A DNA stretch of 5,913 bases from Streptococcus pseudopneumoniae ATCC BAA-960 = CCUG 49455 (lineage in GTDB: Bacteria > Bacillota > Bacilli > Lactobacillales > Streptococcaceae): the NCBI RefSeq assembly GCF_002087075.1, contig NZ_MWSM01000008.1, positions 21,534 to 27,446 of the forward strand. Reading direction: 5' to 3'. The notes beneath the pieces are model-generated. The model was given only the letters and a program-made list of their open reading frames with translations, had not been told where the DNA came from and did not search any database. Below are positions 5,051 through 5,913 of this stretch, one piece after another (position 1 is the stretch's first letter; each line of letters opens with the position of its first letter). Made by a program: the position numbers and the translations under genes.

Positions 5051-5740
5051 ATGGCTAAAAAAAGCAAACAACTTCGTGCTGCTCTTGAGAAAATCGACAG
5101 CACAAAAGCATACAGCGTAGAAGAAGCTGTAGCACTTGCAAAAGAAACTAACTTTGCAAAATTTGACGCAACTGTAGAAGTTGCTTACAACTTGAACATC
5201 GACGTTAAAAAAGCTGACCAACAAATCCGTGGAGCAATGGTATTGCCAAACGGTACTGGTAAAACTTCACGCGTTCTTGTTTTCGCACGCGGTGCAAAAG
5301 CTGAAGAAGCAAAAGCTGCTGGTGCAGACTTTGTTGGTGAAGATGACCTTGTTGCTAAAATCAACGACGGTTGGTTGGACTTCGACGTAGTTATCGCTAC
5401 ACCTGATATGATGGCTCTTGTTGGACGTCTTGGACGTGTCCTTGGACCACGTAACTTGATGCCAAACCCTAAAACTGGTACTGTAACAATGGATGTTGCT
5501 AAAGCAGTTGAAGAGTCTAAAGGTGGTAAAATCACTTACCGTGCTGACCGTGCAGGTAACGTTCAAGCAATCATCGGTAAAGTATCATTTGAAGCTGAAA
5601 AATTGGTTGAAAACTTTAAAGCTTTCAACGAAACAATCCAAAAAGCAAAACCAGCTACAGCTAAAGGAACTTACGTAACAAACTTGACTATCACAACTAC
5701 TCAAGGTGTTGGTATCAAAGTTGACGTAAACTCACTTTAA
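5051..5740 (+). CDS. rplA: 50S ribosomal protein L1
   Basis: At 229 residues this is the usual bacterial length. L1 forms the mobile L1 stalk on 23S helices 76-78 that guides deacylated tRNA out of the E site, and in bacteria it also represses its own operon by binding a look-alike site in the mRNA. Domain I is formed by both termini, with domain II inserted around residues 68-158. [11 protein letters not shown] (61-71) and the signature region [20 protein letters not shown] (121-140) are intact, as are [12 protein letters not shown] (159-170) and the end [11 protein letters not shown] 5051 follows AAGGAG (5037-5042) with 8 bases between. The long gap from rplK rules out simple stop-start coupling, which fits a dedicated operator here. 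A strong terminator ends the operon. Confidence 0.98.
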
Positions 5741-5760
5741 TCAGTAGTTAAAGTAATGTA

Positions 5761-5794
5761 AAAAAGTTGAAGACGCTATGTCTCAACTTTTTTT
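5761..5794 (+). terminator. Rho-independent terminator of rplK-rplA
   Basis: AAAAAGTTGA-(A)-GAC on the left pairs with GTC-TCAACTTTTT on the right, forming a stem of about 13 bp with one bulged A and a 5-base loop GCTAT (5775-5779). The T run 5788-5794 follows. It lies about 20 bases after the rplA stop, with no other gene before the window end. Confidence 0.93.
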
Positions 5795-5844
5795 GATTTC
5801 AAAATCTAGTGGAATAAATCTGGAATAGTCCATCGAGATTTCTA

Positions 5845-5913
5845 ATACTCTTCGAAAATCTCTTCAAACCACGTCAACGTCGCCTTGCCGTGAGTATGGT
5901 TACTGACTTCGTC
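5845..5913 (+). repeat. BOX repeat, boxA-type end (truncated by window edge)
   Basis: It begins ATACTCTTCGAAAATC and runs through CAAACCACGTCAACGTCGCC to GGTTACTGACTTCGTC at the window end. That is a boxA module with the first bases of boxB. It is about 91% identical (62 of 68 positions) to the reverse complement of the copy at 1-66, so the two lie in inverted orientation. It starts about 50 bases after the rplA terminator, outside any operon. boxC lies beyond the window. Confidence 0.87.

Noticed and set aside
5795..5844. Inverted repeat AAATCT (5802-5807) / AGATTT (5836-5841) as a regulatory site after rplA
   Set aside because: It is short and AT-rich with a 28-base loop and no linked gene in the window; chance is the simplest explanation.

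Overview
The window looks like core chromosome of a mitis-group Streptococcus, S. pneumoniae or a very close relative such as S. mitis. The evidence is the gene order (brnQ, M42 peptidase, HIT protein, LdcB/DacB lipoprotein, rplK, rplA), the low-GC codon use, and three copies of the pneumococcal BOX repeat. This identification rests on recognition and memory; no search was run. All seven genes lie on the + strand, and I see no credible minus-strand gene.

Layout. Positions 1-66 are the boxA-type end of a BOX repeat, cut by the window edge. It abuts the Shine-Dalgarno of a small single-domain rhodanese (80-367), which ends in a terminator hairpin. brnQ (539-1864), a 12-segment branched-chain amino acid carrier, has its own extended -10 promoter. 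A short BOX (1871-1974) sits exactly between the brnQ stop and its very strong terminator (1975-2020). A second extended -10 promoter drives three tightly packed genes: an M42 metallo-aminopeptidase (2067-3104), a HIT-family protein (3106-3576) and the LdcB/DacB L,D-carboxypeptidase lipoprotein (3579-4295). rplK (4418-4843) follows from a promoter with good -35 and -10 boxes and a structured leader. After a 207-base gap comes rplA (5051-5740), then a strong terminator (5761-5794) and a third, edge-truncated BOX (5845-5913) inverted relative to the first.

How the parts work together. BrnQ imports Leu/Ile/Val and the M42 enzyme recycles amino acids from peptides. LdcB trims tetrapeptide stems of peptidoglycan on the outside of the membrane. 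L11 and L1 form the two mobile stalk regions of the 50S subunit. The rhodanese and HIT proteins are small cytosolic enzymes of unknown physiological substrate.

The protein-coding content is ordinary, and I do not see a new defence, mobile or biosynthetic system. The most interesting signal is RNA. The rplK leader and the end of the rplK-rplA gap carry two copies of the same design (GTGG, a 2-base loop 'GA', a short hairpin, a 7-base loop, CCAC, then the SD). This mimics the L1-binding helix of 23S rRNA, so L1 probably has two separate operators in one operon. Between them lies a 100-base segment closed by a perfect 10-bp inverted repeat. It can fold into a branched RNA with a GNRA-capped arm, and I cannot assign it to a known family.
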